Numbered from the stretch's first letter, positions 16,212 to 24,615 are shown. The stretch is 64,000 nt of DNA from an uncultured Anaerolineales bacterium (GCA_937952305.1 CALFZO010000116.1:124001-188000), one strand, 5' to 3'. Notes: generated from the sequence alone by a model not told the origin. Numbers and translations are program-made.

Positions 16212-16841
16212 ATGGAGCCGCCTGTCCCCGTCCAGCCGGCCCGCCTCGTCACGCTGGAGTCCGAGGCCGCCCCCCAAACTTATCTGCTGCACGAGGCCGT
16301 CTACATCCTCGGCCGCTTCCCCACCTGCCAGATCATCGTGGCGCGGCCGCTGGTCTCGCGCTACCACGCCCGCATCGAGCGCGACGGCCCGCGCTACCTG
16401 CTCACCGACATGGGCAGCGCCAACGGCACTTTCGTCAACGGCCGCCCCCTGCGCGGCCCGCACACTCTCAAAGACCAGGACCGCATCGGCCTGGGTTCGC
16501 CGCAGGAGGCGCTGTGCTTCCTGGACCCCGACCCCACGCTGATCCCGCAGAAGCTGCTCCAGTTTGATAAGCCGCGCCTGCGCTTCCTGGTCCACGGCCA
16601 GCCGCTGGAGCTGACCAAGCTCCAGTTCCAGCTGCTGCAGCACCTGCACGAGCACGCCGGCGCGGTCTGCACCCGCGAGAGCTGCGCGCTGGCGCTGTGG
16701 AAGCGGGCGTATGACCCCGAGATCGACGCGGACGCGCTGGACCGGCACGTCAGCGGGCTGCGTGCGCTGCTGCGCAAGGCCGTGCCGGGCTATGACCTGA
16801 TCGAGACCGTGCGCGGCCAGGGCTACATCCTCAAGCTGTAG
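16212..16841 (+). CDS. FHA domain fused to a winged-helix DNA-binding domain
   Basis: 209 residues. The FHA domain, a phosphothreonine-binding module, spans about residues 20-100 and shows its hallmarks: YILGRFPTC (Gly-Arg), VSRYHARIERDG (Ser-Arg-x-His) and GSANGTFVNG (Asn-Gly). Residues about 115-209 match the OmpR/PhoB-type C-terminal winged helix: LTKLQFQLLQHL, the recognition region DADALDRHVSGLRALLRK, and the final wing VRGQGYILKL. There is no receiver domain, so the input is probably a phosphothreonine. The kinase gene starts 29 bp downstream, which makes this a likely kinase-controlled regulator. Target promoters are unknown. Confidence 0.88.
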   Translation: MEPPVPVQPARLVTLESEAAPQTYLLHEAVYILGRFPTCQIIVARPLVSRYHARIERDGPRYLLTDMGSANGTFVNGRPLRGPHTLKDQDRIGLGSPQEALCFLDPDPTLIPQKLLQFDKPRLRFLVHGQPLELTKLQFQLLQHLHEHAGAVCTRESCALALWKRAYDPEIDADALDRHVSGLRALLRKAVPGYDLIETVRGQGYILKL

Positions 16842-16870
16842 CCAGGCCGCCGGCCGCCGCCAGGGGAGAC

Positions 16871-18670
16871 ATGACCGAGCAGATCGGCACGCTGATCGGA
16901 CCTTACCGGCTCCTGGAGCTCATCGGCCAGGGCGGCATGGCCAAGGTCTACCGCGCCTACCAGGCCGGGCTGGACCGCACCGTCGCCCTCAAGATCCTGC
17001 CGGATTACCTGGTGGGCCAGGTGGTGCTGTATCAGCGCTTCCAGCAGGAGGCCCAGGTCATCTCGCGCCTGGAGCACCCCCACATCGTGCCCGTGCACGA
17101 TTACGGCCAGCACGCCGGCGTCCCCTACCTGGTGATGCGCTACATCCAGAGCGCCAACGCCCGTGATCTGCTGGCCTTCGGCCCGCAGTCCCCGGCCGCC
17201 ACGGTGCGCGTCATCCGGGCCGTGGCCGCCGGCCTGGATTACGCCCACAGCCAGGGCATCCTGCACCGTGACGTCAAGCCCAGCAACGTCCTGATCGACC
17301 AGCACGGCCACCCCTACCTGGCCGACTTCGGCCTGGCCAAGGTGCTGGAGGCCAGCCTGCACCTCACCGGCAGCAGCGGCCTCAAGGGGATGGGCACGCC
17401 CGCCTACATGGCGCCGGAGCTGCAGCGCGGCCACCCGGCCAGCGTGTACTCAGACGTCTACGCCCTGGGCGTGATGATCTTTGAGCTGCTCACCGGCGAC
17501 CTGCCCTTCCGGGCCGATAACCCCATCGCCGTGGCCTTCCGCCACGTCAACGACCCCGTGCCCTCGGCGCGCGCGCTCAACCCGGACGTCCCGCCGGCCG
17601 TGGACATTGTCCTGGCCCGCGCGCTGGCCAAGGAGCCGGAGGCACGTTACCCGTCCGCCGGCGCGCTGGCCCAGGCCCTGGCCGCCGCCGTGCCCGGCCA
17701 AGCCGAGGCCGCCGTGGCCGGTTTTGTGGAGCAGGCGCGCTCGCTGGCCACAGTCAAGAGCGCCGAGGCCGTCACCCAGGAGGTGCGGCGCGAGGTGGGG
17801 CGTTTTGTGAGCCAAGAGGTTAAGCGCCAGGTGGTGCGCGTGGTGCCGCTGGTGCTCGGGCTGCTGCTGCTGGCGGGCGTGGCGTCCGGCCTCGTCCTGG
17901 CCAACTTCGGCGGCCAGGCCGGCCCCGCGCTGACAGCCACGCTGGACGCCCTCGCCGCCCGCGCCGCCGTCCAGGCCACGGGCGAGGCTCAGCTGGCGCT
18001 GGACCGGACTGCGGTGAATCAACTCCTCACGGAGGTCAGCCAGCGGCCGGAGCTGCAGCCCACGGTGGACTATCTGGAGGACCGGTTGAACGCCAGCGCC
18101 GCGACGCTGACGGCGCTGCCGGTGCCGGCCACGAACACGGCCGCGCCCGCGCCCAGCGCCAGCGGCACGCCGGCCCCTTCTCTGTCGCCGGCCCAGGCCA
18201 CCACACGGGCGCCCGGCCCGCGCGCCTCGGCCACGCGCACCGCCCCGGCGGTGGTCTCGCCCACCGGCCTGCCCACATCCGGCGGCGATGATCCCGGGCC
18301 GACGGCCACCAGCCCGCGCACGCCGTCGCTGACGCCCAGCCGCACAACCACGGCCGCGACACCGGGCCTGACCCCGGCCACGCCCACGCCGGTGACCGTG
18401 ACGGTGACCGCGTCGCCCACCGCCTCCTGGACGCCGTCACGGACCTGGACGCCGACGCCGACCGACACGGACACGCCGCGCCCGCCCACGGCGACCACGC
18501 CGCCCACGCCCACTCACACGCCGCGCCCACCCACGGCCACGCCCACCGTGGAACCGACGACGCGCGTCCCGCCGCCGCTGGCGACCTTCCTGACCACCAC
18601 GGCCACCCTCGACCCCACCAGCCTGCGGCTCACGCTGGAGGCCACGCTCACCGCGCGCGCGCGGCCGTGA
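16871..18670 (+). CDS. Hanks-type serine/threonine protein kinase with membrane anchor and Pro/Thr-rich tail
   Basis: 599 residues. The catalytic domain fills residues 10-275 with all key elements: glycine loop IGQGGMAKVY (18-27), Lys41 in VALKIL, HRDVKPSN (132-139), DFG (152-154) and APE (181-183), so it should be active. A basic juxtamembrane region leads to one membrane helix (about 318-340). Then comes a short helical stretch and about 150 residues dominated by Pro, Thr, Ala and Ser, a presumed extracytoplasmic wall-spanning or disordered tail. There are no PASTA repeats. GGGGAG precedes the ATG. The FHA/winged-helix gene just upstream is the obvious partner or substrate, by position. Confidence 0.92.
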   Translation: MTEQIGTLIGPYRLLELIGQGGMAKVYRAYQAGLDRTVALKILPDYLVGQVVLYQRFQQEAQVISRLEHPHIVPVHDYGQHAGVPYLVMRYIQSANARDLLAFGPQSPAATVRVIRAVAAGLDYAHSQGILHRDVKPSNVLIDQHGHPYLADFGLAKVLEASLHLTGSSGLKGMGTPAYMAPELQRGHPASVYSDVYALGVMIFELLTGDLPFRADNPIAVAFRHVNDPVPSARALNPDVPPAVDIVLARALAKEPEARYPSAGALAQALAAAVPGQAEAAVAGFVEQARSLATVKSAEAVTQEVRREVGRFVSQEVKRQVVRVVPLVLGLLLLAGVASGLVLANFGGQAGPALTATLDALAARAAVQATGEAQLALDRTAVNQLLTEVSQRPELQPTVDYLEDRLNASAATLTALPVPATNTAAPAPSASGTPAPSLSPAQATTRAPGPRASATRTAPAVVSPTGLPTSGGDDPGPTATSPRTPSLTPSRTTTAATPGLTPATPTPVTVTVTASPTASWTPSRTWTPTPTDTDTPRPPTATTPPTPTHTPRPPTATPTVEPTTRVPPPLATFLTTTATLDPTSLRLTLEATLTARARP

Positions 18671-18745
18671 AGGCGAAGCCGCAGCGTCCCGTTATGCGTT
18701 GAACTCACAAGCCGGTTTGGTGGCGCCTCCGGTCACTAGGTTCAT

Positions 18746-18797
18746 GTCGTCCCGGCGCAGGCCGGGACCCAGAAACGGCCCTCCTGGGCGGGACGAC
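18746..18797. repeat. Short intergenic inverted repeat of the GTCGTCCCGGCG type
   Basis: The left arm GTCGTCCCGGCGCAGGCCGG continues into GACCCAG. The right arm CTGGGCGGGACGAC (18784-18797) inverts its outer parts (GTCGTCCCG/CGGGACGAC and CCCAG/CTGGG). Such intergenic palindromes recur in many bacterial genomes. A related unit lies at 35208-35276. Confidence 0.55.
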
Positions 18798-18935
18798 GCC
18801 AAAGTAAGCGGGACTCGAGGTACAGCAAATGGGCGCGGCCAAATCTGATTGAGGCGCCCAGGCCCGGCGCCCAGCAGTCGATTTGGGTTTTGTCGCGAGG
18901 GAAGACGGGGAGGCGTGAACGCGGGCGCCGGCGCG

Positions 18936-19856
18936 CTACTCGCGGCGCTGCCCGCGGCCCGCGCAGACGGAGTCGATCTTGCCTTGGACCCAGGCGGCCA
19001 GGGCCGGCCAGGTGGGGTCGGCCGGCACGGACGTCTGCGCCAGGGCGATCAACTCTTGATAGGACAGGGCCTGGAAAGTGACAGCGCGCGGCTGAAGCCG
19101 CCCGTGCAGGCGCTCCCACTCGGCCGAGCGCACCCGCGCCGCCATGGCCAGGCCCGGCCCGTCCGCGTAGGCCACGACAAAGGCCGGCCTGCGGCCAGAC
19201 TGCCGGGCCGCCTCGTAGCACACGGTCAGGTTGCGCATCCACTGGAACCACGCGCCCGCGAAGGGGCATTCGAAGTAGCTCTGGTCGGCATCGTAATCGA
19301 AGACGCGCGGGACCACGTCCCAGTAGCGCAGGCCCTTGGCTGTCAGCGCACAGCGCGCCTCCTCGCCGGTGGCCGGGTTCACCTGCCACATGTAGCTGCC
19401 CGTGCACTGGCGCTGGCCGCGGTGCGGGCCGCTCGGCAGACGCCCGGTCTGCGAGCAGCCGCCGCCGTCGCTCTCGGTGAACTTGCCCTCAAAGAAGATC
19501 AGGGCCTGCGGGCTGCGCGCCATGGCATCCACCACGGTGCGCGTCTTCTCGCGCAGGTGGTTGGCGGGGTCGCGCCACTCCAGCGCCACCTCCCACGGGC
19601 CGCCCGGCGGCAGGCCCAGGGCCGCGGCCCAGCCGTCCAGCACGGCCGCGCGCGTCGGCGCGGCCAGCAGCGTCCCGAAGACGTCGATAGCCAGCGCCTG
19701 CGAGGATTGGACCTTCCAAGTGTCGTAGCGCTCGCCGGCGGCGCTGTGCCAGTGGAATTCGCGCAGCGGCTGAACAGCGGCGTGCGCGGCCGGGAACAGG
19801 TTGCCCAGGATGCTGCCGTAGCGCGTCGGGTCGGAGGCGCTGCGCGTGCGCGCCAT
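18936..19856 (-). CDS. Putative PD-(D/E)XK nuclease-like protein
   Basis: 306 residues from the ATG at 19854-19856, which overlaps the exonuclease III stop as ATGA and so implies translational coupling. The central part has a PD-(D/E)XK-like core: WEVALEW followed by REKTRTVVDAM and then ALIFFEGKFTESD, where the E-x-K of the last strand would be the catalytic pair. Several cysteines (GGGCSQT, QRQCTGSYM, EARCAL, YFECPFA) could bind a metal. The layout resembles the PGN_0703-type putative restriction endonucleases as I recall them. The C-terminal part holds FVVAYADGPGLAMAARV and an alpha-helical end. Function beyond likely nucleic-acid cleavage is not known, and no methyltransferase is next to it. 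Confidence 0.55.
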   Translation of the reverse strand: MARTRSASDPTRYGSILGNLFPAAHAAVQPLREFHWHSAAGERYDTWKVQSSQALAIDVFGTLLAAPTRAAVLDGWAAALGLPPGGPWEVALEWRDPANHLREKTRTVVDAMARSPQALIFFEGKFTESDGGGCSQTGRLPSGPHRGQRQCTGSYMWQVNPATGEEARCALTAKGLRYWDVVPRVFDYDADQSYFECPFAGAWFQWMRNLTVCYEAARQSGRRPAFVVAYADGPGLAMAARVRSAEWERLHGRLQPRAVTFQALSYQELIALAQTSVPADPTWPALAAWVQGKIDSVCAGRGQRRE

Positions 19857-20626
19857 CAGACGTCCAGCACCAGGCTGATGGGGCAGTGGTCGGAGCCGGG
19901 CACGTCGTCGTGGATCTCGGCGGCCACGATCTTGGCCTTGAGATCGTCCGAGACCAGGAAGTAATCCAGGCGCCAGCCGACGTTGCGCTCGCGCGCCCGC
20001 GAGACCTGGTCCCACCACGTGTACTTGACCGTGTCCGGGTGCAGATGGCGGAAGGTGTCCACCAGCCCGGCCGTGAAGTACTCGCCCAGCGCCGCGCGCT
20101 CGTCCGGCATGAAGCCGCTGGTCTTGGCGTTCTCCTTGGGGCGCGCCAGGTCGATCTCGGCGTAGGCCGTGTTCAGGTCGCCGGTCAGCACCACCGGGCG
20201 GCCGGCGGCCCGGTACTGGCCGGCGACTTTGAGGAAGCGCTGGTAGAAGGCCAGCTTGTGGGCCACCCACTCCGGCCCGCGCCCGCCGTTGGGGAAGTAG
20301 ATGTTGAACAGCACGAACGGCTCGAACTCGGTGATCAGCACGCGGCCCTCATGGTCGAAGCGCGCGTCGCTGAAGCCGGTCTTCACCTTGGCCGGCGCGG
20401 TTTTGGAGTACGTGCCGACGCCGCTGTAGCCCTTTTTCTCGGCCGCGAACCAGTGGGCGTGGTAGCCGGGCGGGTTGAGCAGCGCCGCCGACAACTGCTC
20501 GGGCTGGGCCTTGGTCTCCTGCACGGCCACGACCTCGGCGCCGGTCTGCGCCAGCCAGTCCGCGAAGCCTTTTTTTTCGGCGGCGCGGATACCGTTCACA
20601 TTCCACGAGATCAACTTCCAGCGCAT
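19856..20626 (-). CDS. xthA: Exodeoxyribonuclease III / AP endonuclease
   Basis: 256 residues, the normal length for the family. It removes nucleotides from 3' ends of double-stranded DNA and cuts at abasic sites in base-excision repair. Family motifs are all present: LISWNVNGIRAA at the N-terminus, VVAVQETKAQ with the metal-binding glutamate, LTGDLNTAYAEID, and the C-terminal VPGSDHCPISLVL with the catalytic Asp-His. The gene is followed by an overlapping PD-(D/E)XK-like gene and preceded 19 bp upstream by an aminotransferase gene, so the three probably form one minus-strand unit. Confidence 0.95.
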   Translation of the reverse strand: MRWKLISWNVNGIRAAEKKGFADWLAQTGAEVVAVQETKAQPEQLSAALLNPPGYHAHWFAAEKKGYSGVGTYSKTAPAKVKTGFSDARFDHEGRVLITEFEPFVLFNIYFPNGGRGPEWVAHKLAFYQRFLKVAGQYRAAGRPVVLTGDLNTAYAEIDLARPKENAKTSGFMPDERAALGEYFTAGLVDTFRHLHPDTVKYTWWDQVSRARERNVGWRLDYFLVSDDLKAKIVAAEIHDDVPGSDHCPISLVLDV

Positions 20627-20645
20627 GGGGGTCTCTCCGGAGAAG

Positions 20646-21773
20646 TCAGGCCAGGCCGGCCGCGCGCAGGTACGCGCCGACGGCGTCCAGCGCCGCCGCG
20701 AAGCCGCGCCGGCCGAGGCCCAGCCGCAGATGCGGGCCGGGATAATCGAACAGGCTGCCGGGCACCGCCATCACGCCGGCGGCCTCCACCAGCCCCTGGC
20801 AGAACGCTTCGGCGTCGCCGGGACCGGTCCAGGCCGGAAAGGCGACCGAGCCGGCCCGCGGCCGCAGCCACTGGAACAGGCCTGGGTGCGCGGCGCAGAA
20901 GGCCTCGGCCCGGGCCAGGTTGGCCTGGATGAGGGTCAGGTTGCGGTCCAGCAGCGCGGCCCGGGCGCGCAAGGCGATCAGGCCGAGCACCTCGCTCGGC
21001 GCGCTGTGGCAGATGGTGGTGTAGTCCTTGAAACGGAGCCAGCGTTCGATGAAGTCCGGCCGGCGCGTGGCCAACCAGCCGATCCGCAGGCCGGGCAGCG
21101 CGAAGGACTTGGACAGCCCGCTCAACGTGATGCCGTTCTCGTAGACGTCGCCGACCGCGGGCAGGCGCTGCTCGGGCGCATACTCCAGCCAGCGATACAT
21201 TTCATCGGAGAAGACCAGCAGCCCGTGCCGGCGCGCCAGGTCCAGGATCGCGTCGAACTCGGCGCGGCTGGGCAGATAGCCGGTGGGGTTGTTGGGGAAG
21301 TTGAGCACCAGCAGCCGCGTGCGCGGCGTGAGCGCGCGTGCCAGCGCCTCCAGGTCCAGGCCCCAGCCGTCGCCGGCCGGCGTCAGCGGCCAGGCCGTCA
21401 CCGCGCAGCCGAGCGAGCGCGCCAGCTCGGACAGCGACTGGTAGGCCGGCGTCAGCGCCACCACGTGGTCGCCGGGCTCCAGCAGCGTGTGCATGGCGAT
21501 GAAGATGCCCTCTTCCGGCGTCAGCACCACCACCTGCTCCGGCGGCAGGGACGCATACAGCGCCGCGATCTCGGCGCGCAGCGCCGGATGGCCCTGAGAC
21601 TCGGTGTAGCCCAGGCTGAGCCGCTCCCACAGGGCGCGGCCCTCGGCGTCGGCCAGGGCCAGCAGTTCGGCCAGGCTGAGCGCCTCGCAGTCGGACGCGC
21701 TCAGCAAATGCGGCGCGCTGAATTCGTAACGCGCGAAGTAACGCTCGAGCTTGAAGGGCGCAGGCAGTGGCAT
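20646..21773 (-). CDS. Pyridoxal-phosphate aminotransferase, class I/II
   Basis: 375 residues with the fold-type I aminotransferase pattern. VLNFPNNPTGYLPS carries the substrate and cofactor-binding Asn. LVFSDEMYRWLEY holds the Asp that pairs with the pyridine nitrogen. TLSGLSKSFALPGLRIGWLA contains the Schiff-base lysine and the distal phosphate-binding Arg motif. Such enzymes move amino groups between amino acids and 2-oxo acids; the substrate cannot be assigned from sequence alone. The gene is divergent from a 55-aa membrane peptide and 19 bp upstream of exonuclease III. Confidence 0.9.
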   Translation of the reverse strand: MPLPAPFKLERYFARYEFSAPHLLSASDCEALSLAELLALADAEGRALWERLSLGYTESQGHPALRAEIAALYASLPPEQVVVLTPEEGIFIAMHTLLEPGDHVVALTPAYQSLSELARSLGCAVTAWPLTPAGDGWGLDLEALARALTPRTRLLVLNFPNNPTGYLPSRAEFDAILDLARRHGLLVFSDEMYRWLEYAPEQRLPAVGDVYENGITLSGLSKSFALPGLRIGWLATRRPDFIERWLRFKDYTTICHSAPSEVLGLIALRARAALLDRNLTLIQANLARAEAFCAAHPGLFQWLRPRAGSVAFPAWTGPGDAEAFCQGLVEAAGVMAVPGSLFDYPGPHLRLGLGRRGFAAALDAVGAYLRAAGLA

Positions 21774-21869
21774 GGGCTCTATCGAAAGTTATAGCGGCGC
21801 CTAAAGCGCCTGGGGCTGGGCCGCGGGCCAATCATACTCTATGATCGGGCTCATCTGGAGGACCTGACG

Positions 21870-22037
21870 ATGCAGACCAACACCCCCTCGAACAACTTCG
21901 GCGCCTGGCTGGCCATCGGCATCGGCGTCGGCGTGGCGCTCGGCGCCAGCTTTGGCCCGGTGGGCCTGGCGGCCGGCGTGGGCATCGGCACGGCCATAGC
22001 CGTGGCCGTGGCGGCCCGGGCGCGCCGCAAGCTGTAA
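21870..22037 (+). CDS. 55-residue Gly/Ala-rich membrane peptide
   Basis: A small gene starting with MQTNTPSNNFGAWLAIGIG and preceded by a good GGAGG ribosome site eight to nine bases before the ATG. Nearly all of residues 12-48 are Gly, Ala, Val, Ile and Leu, forming one or two membrane helices with GxG and GxxxG-type packing, and the end is basic (ARARRKL). It fits the general pattern of glycine-zipper small membrane proteins. It is divergent from the aminotransferase and convergent with the envelope operon, sharing a terminator hairpin. Function unknown. Confidence 0.7.
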   Translation: MQTNTPSNNFGAWLAIGIGVGVALGASFGPVGLAAGVGIGTAIAVAVAARARRKL

Positions 22038-22053
22038 GCGCTCGTCTACAAGC

Positions 22054-22086
22054 AAAAAGGGCCGGGGGCTTGTGCGCCTCCGGCCC
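22054..22086 (-). terminator. Intrinsic terminator of the envelope operon
   Basis: GGGCCGGGGG (22059-22068) pairs with CCTCCGGCCC (22077-22086) with one mismatch. On the minus strand the hairpin is followed by TTTTTGCTT, a classic U-tract, so it ends transcription of the genes from 24846 to 22107. It may also slow transcription of the opposing small gene. Confidence 0.75.
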
Positions 22087-22106
22087 GGCTTGTGTCACGG
22101 CGTTGT

Positions 22107-22625
22107 TCAGGAGCGCTTCGGACGAAGCACGGCCTGCGCCAGGATGATCACGCCCACCAGGATCAGCAGCGCCGGCCAGAGCTGACCCACCAGGGTCAGC
22201 CCGCCCAGGAAGGAGCCGAAGATGCTGAACATCACCAGGCCGCTGAAGATCGTCCAGCCGCCGCCGACCAGGGCGTCGCGCGGCCGCCCGCTCAGCAGGC
22301 CGGCCAGGATGACGCCCACGCCGACGAAGACCGGGATGAGCGCCCAGGCGTAGGCCCAGCTCTCCCAGTTGCCGGTGGAGTTCTGCCAGTACAGCAGGCC
22401 GCCGATCCCGCCGACGATGCAGGCCGGCACCGCCCAACCGGTCGTCCAGGTCAGCAAGCCGGCCGCCAGCATCAGCGCCCCCGCCCCGACCACGTTCAGG
22501 GGCCAGGTGTCACGGCCATAGGCGATGGCGCGCACGGCCGGCACCAGCTCCACGGCCAGGAACCACGCCCCCAGCGCCATCAAGATCAGCGCGAAACTCA
22601 GGCTCGAGCGCCGTTCTTTATCCAT
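22107..22625 (-). CDS. LiaF-like multi-pass membrane protein
   Basis: 172 residues with five or so hydrophobic segments in the style of the LiaF N-terminal transmembrane domain (for example SFALILMALGAWFLAVELVP and LWPALLILVGVIILAQAVL). The short basic C-terminus (LRPKRS) has no soluble LiaF domain. It is the last gene of a five-gene minus-strand operon with PspC, DUF4342 and two further LiaF-like proteins, and it ends in a strong terminator. In Firmicutes, LiaF-type proteins restrain envelope-stress signalling; a similar role here is an inference. Confidence 0.72.
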   Translation of the reverse strand: MDKERRSSLSFALILMALGAWFLAVELVPAVRAIAYGRDTWPLNVVGAGALMLAAGLLTWTTGWAVPACIVGGIGGLLYWQNSTGNWESWAYAWALIPVFVGVGVILAGLLSGRPRDALVGGGWTIFSGLVMFSIFGSFLGGLTLVGQLWPALLILVGVIILAQAVLRPKRS

Positions 22626-22646
22626 CCGCCACCTCCCGCTGAGTGC

Positions 22647-23630
22647 TTATTTATCCCCGGCCCGGTCGATGCTCCCCAGGCCGGAGACGTTCTCGTCCAC
22701 GGCCGGGCTGCCGTAGTAGCGGATCGAGCCGGCGCCGCTGATGTTGGCGCGCAGGGTCGCGCGCGCCCAGACCGTGGCGCTGCCGGCGCCGCTCACCGAC
22801 ACTTCGGCGCTGTCGCTGTCCAGGTCGCCGCCGCGATACTCGCCAAAGCCGCTCAAGCGGATGTCCTGCTCAGCCGCCTGGCCGACGGCGGTGATGTTGC
22901 CGGCGCCGCTCAGGCGCACTTCCAGCCGTTCGACGTCCAGCCCGCGCAGGTCCAGGTTGCCGGCGCCGCTCAGCTTCGCCTGCAGCTGCTCCGTCTTGAG
23001 ACCCGCCAGGCTGAGATTGCCGGCGCCGGAGTGGTCGATGTCGTTCAGGTCCTTCACCGTCAGGGTGTAGCGGATGCCGTCCGTCGGCGTGAAGTTGATC
23101 GGAAAGCCGTCCTGGCGGAGATCGATGTGCAGGGTGTTGCCGCGCACTTCGGTCTTGATGTAGTCCAGCAGGTTGTCGTCGGTCGTCACCACCAGGGACT
23201 CGCGCTCGCCCTGGCGGATCTCCAGGTCGCCGACGGCCGAGAAGTCGACGGCGTCGAAGCCGCTGACCTCGCGGGTCTGTTCCACCACGGTGCCGGAACC
23301 GGCCACGCCCGGCCCAATGGAGACCGGTCCGAACCAGCCCCAGCGCGTGTCGCCGGCCAGGCCGAGCTGCGGCGCGAAGACGACGGCGGCCACGCCCAGG
23401 CCGACGGTGGCCAGCGCGATCAGGGCGCTCGCCAGCGGCCAGCGCCGGCCGACCAGGATGTCGAGCCCGACCGCGATCAGCAGCACCGGCCACAGGCGCA
23501 GCAGCGCGAACAGGTTGACCGGCGCGATGACGTTGAAGTTACCCAGCAGCCAGAGCACACCGACGGCGATGAGCACCAGCGGCCAGAAGATGGAGCGGTA
23601 ACGCGGTTGCATGGGTTGTGCGTCAGACAT
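22647..23630 (-). CDS. LiaF-like transmembrane domain fused to a DUF2807 (head GIN) beta domain
   Basis: 327 residues from the ATG at 23628-23630, which has a GGGAG site upstream. The first 110 residues hold three or four membrane helices of the LiaF type. The rest is the repetitive beta-helix of DUF2807, the putative autotransporter-adhesin 'head GIN' domain. It opens with REVSGFDAVDFSAVGDLEI and then repeats L-S-G-A-G-x-L/I motifs (HSGAGNLSLAGL, LSGAGNLDLRGL, LSGAGNITAVG, VSGAGSATVWA), ending LGSIDRAGDK. The beta domain should be outside the membrane. The operon context points to envelope sensing or maintenance. Confidence 0.85.
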   Translation of the reverse strand: MSDAQPMQPRYRSIFWPLVLIAVGVLWLLGNFNVIAPVNLFALLRLWPVLLIAVGLDILVGRRWPLASALIALATVGLGVAAVVFAPQLGLAGDTRWGWFGPVSIGPGVAGSGTVVEQTREVSGFDAVDFSAVGDLEIRQGERESLVVTTDDNLLDYIKTEVRGNTLHIDLRQDGFPINFTPTDGIRYTLTVKDLNDIDHSGAGNLSLAGLKTEQLQAKLSGAGNLDLRGLDVERLEVRLSGAGNITAVGQAAEQDIRLSGFGEYRGGDLDSDSAEVSVSGAGSATVWARATLRANISGAGSIRYYGSPAVDENVSGLGSIDRAGDK

Positions 23631-23675
23631 GGTGATCTCCCCACAGTCGCGGAACGACTGTCGCAAAGTCGATGG

Positions 23676-24311
23676 TTATTGCGGGCCGGGCGTCTGGTCG
23701 GCCGGCGGCGGCGCGGCCTCGCCGACAGGCGCCGGGCTGGGCGCCTCGGCCGAGCCGGTGGGCGCGGCCAGCGGCGAGCGGCCGGCCAGCAGGCCGCTGC
23801 GCTGGACCAGCAGGAACAGGCCGACGCCGATCAGCAGGATCGGGAAGATCAGCTGGCGCAGGCCGCGCGGCCCGAAGAACGACGCCCCGAGTTCAAAGAA
23901 AGCGCCGAAGATGACGAAGAGCACGAAACCGACCGCCAGCACGCGCAGGCCGCTGCGGCGCCGGCCCTCGTCGCCCGTCCACCAGCCCATGATGAACAGG
24001 CCGGCCCCGGCCCCCATGACGATCACGGTCCAGCCGTAGGCCCAGCTCTCAAAATGGCCGGTGAGATTTTGATAGAGCAGCAGCAGGCCGATGGCGCTGA
24101 TGATGGCGCCGGGGATGGCGAGGCCGCCCGAGGCGCGGCCGCCGGCCGCCATGCCGGCGAAGAAGAGCGCGCCGAAGGCCACCACGGCCAGCGGCCAGAC
24201 AAAGTCCCAGGCGTCAAAGCGCAGGAATTGGCCGAGCAGGAACAGCACCCCCAGGCCGATGAGCACAGCGCCGGCCACCACACTGCCGGCGCGCGATGAG
24301 CTATTGGTCAT
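23676..24311 (-). CDS. LiaF-like membrane protein
   Basis: 211 residues from the ATG at 24309-24311, supported by GAGGAGG seven bases upstream; the start overlaps the DUF4342 gene by 11 bp. Membrane helices include VVAGAVLIGLGVLFLLGQFL and LRQLIFPILLIGVGLFLLVQ, with a Pro/Ala-rich C-terminal tail of about 45 residues. It is similar in layout to the 172-aa protein two genes downstream, so the operon probably grew by duplication. A possible partner is the DUF2807 fusion protein just downstream. Confidence 0.75.
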   Translation of the reverse strand: MTNSSSRAGSVVAGAVLIGLGVLFLLGQFLRFDAWDFVWPLAVVAFGALFFAGMAAGGRASGGLAIPGAIISAIGLLLLYQNLTGHFESWAYGWTVIVMGAGAGLFIMGWWTGDEGRRRSGLRVLAVGFVLFVIFGAFFELGASFFGPRGLRQLIFPILLIGVGLFLLVQRSGLLAGRSPLAAPTGSAEAPSPAPVGEAAPPPADQTPGPQ

Positions 24312-24597
24312 GATTGGCCTCCTCGTTGGACGCCGCCGCCGGGGTGGCCGCATCCATCTTCTCCACGACGATCGTCAGGTTGGCGGCCAGCGCCGCGATG
24401 GCGCCGACGGCGGCCCAGACCGGCAGCAGGAGCGCGCCCACCACGCCCAGGGTGAGCGGGATCTCGATCAGGGTCTGGCCGGATTCGTTCTTGATGATGA
24501 TGCGGCGCACGTTGCCGGCGTGCAGGATTTCCCGCAGCTTGGCGACGACGGCTTCGCCGGTCACCTGGAATTCTTCGGTCCGGGTTTGGTCACTCAT
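24301..24597 (-). CDS. DUF4342 domain protein
   Basis: 98 residues. The N-terminal half is a small soluble domain (EEFQVTGEAVVAKLREILHA) and the second half holds VRRIIIKNESGQTLIEIPLT followed by a hydrophobic segment (VVGALLLPVWAAVGAIAALA). This is the DUF4342 pattern, which in many genomes sits near PspC-type genes. An acidic start and a hydrophobic hairpin suggest a protein partly buried in the membrane. The gene lies 18 bp after the PspC gene and overlaps the next gene. The molecular role is not known. Confidence 0.85.
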   Translation of the reverse strand: MSDQTRTEEFQVTGEAVVAKLREILHAGNVRRIIIKNESGQTLIEIPLTLGVVGALLLPVWAAVGAIAALAANLTIVVEKMDAATPAAASNEEANHDQ

Positions 24598-24615
24598 GGT
24601 GGTTCTCCCGGGCGC

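Noticed and set aside
18100..18560. Repeats in the kinase tail as a functional DNA repeat array
   Set aside because: Low-complexity Pro/Thr coding sequence rather than regular DNA repeats.
18742..19407. Minus-strand open frame ending in VPACAGTT
   Set aside because: That ending is the usual by-product of translating the intergenic GTCGTCCCGG repeat; the rest is a shadow of the nuclease-like gene.
22092..24299. 735-aa open frame on the plus strand across the envelope operon
   Set aside because: The minus-strand genes have recognisable families and ribosome sites; this frame is low-complexity His/Arg/Gln/Ala sequence.
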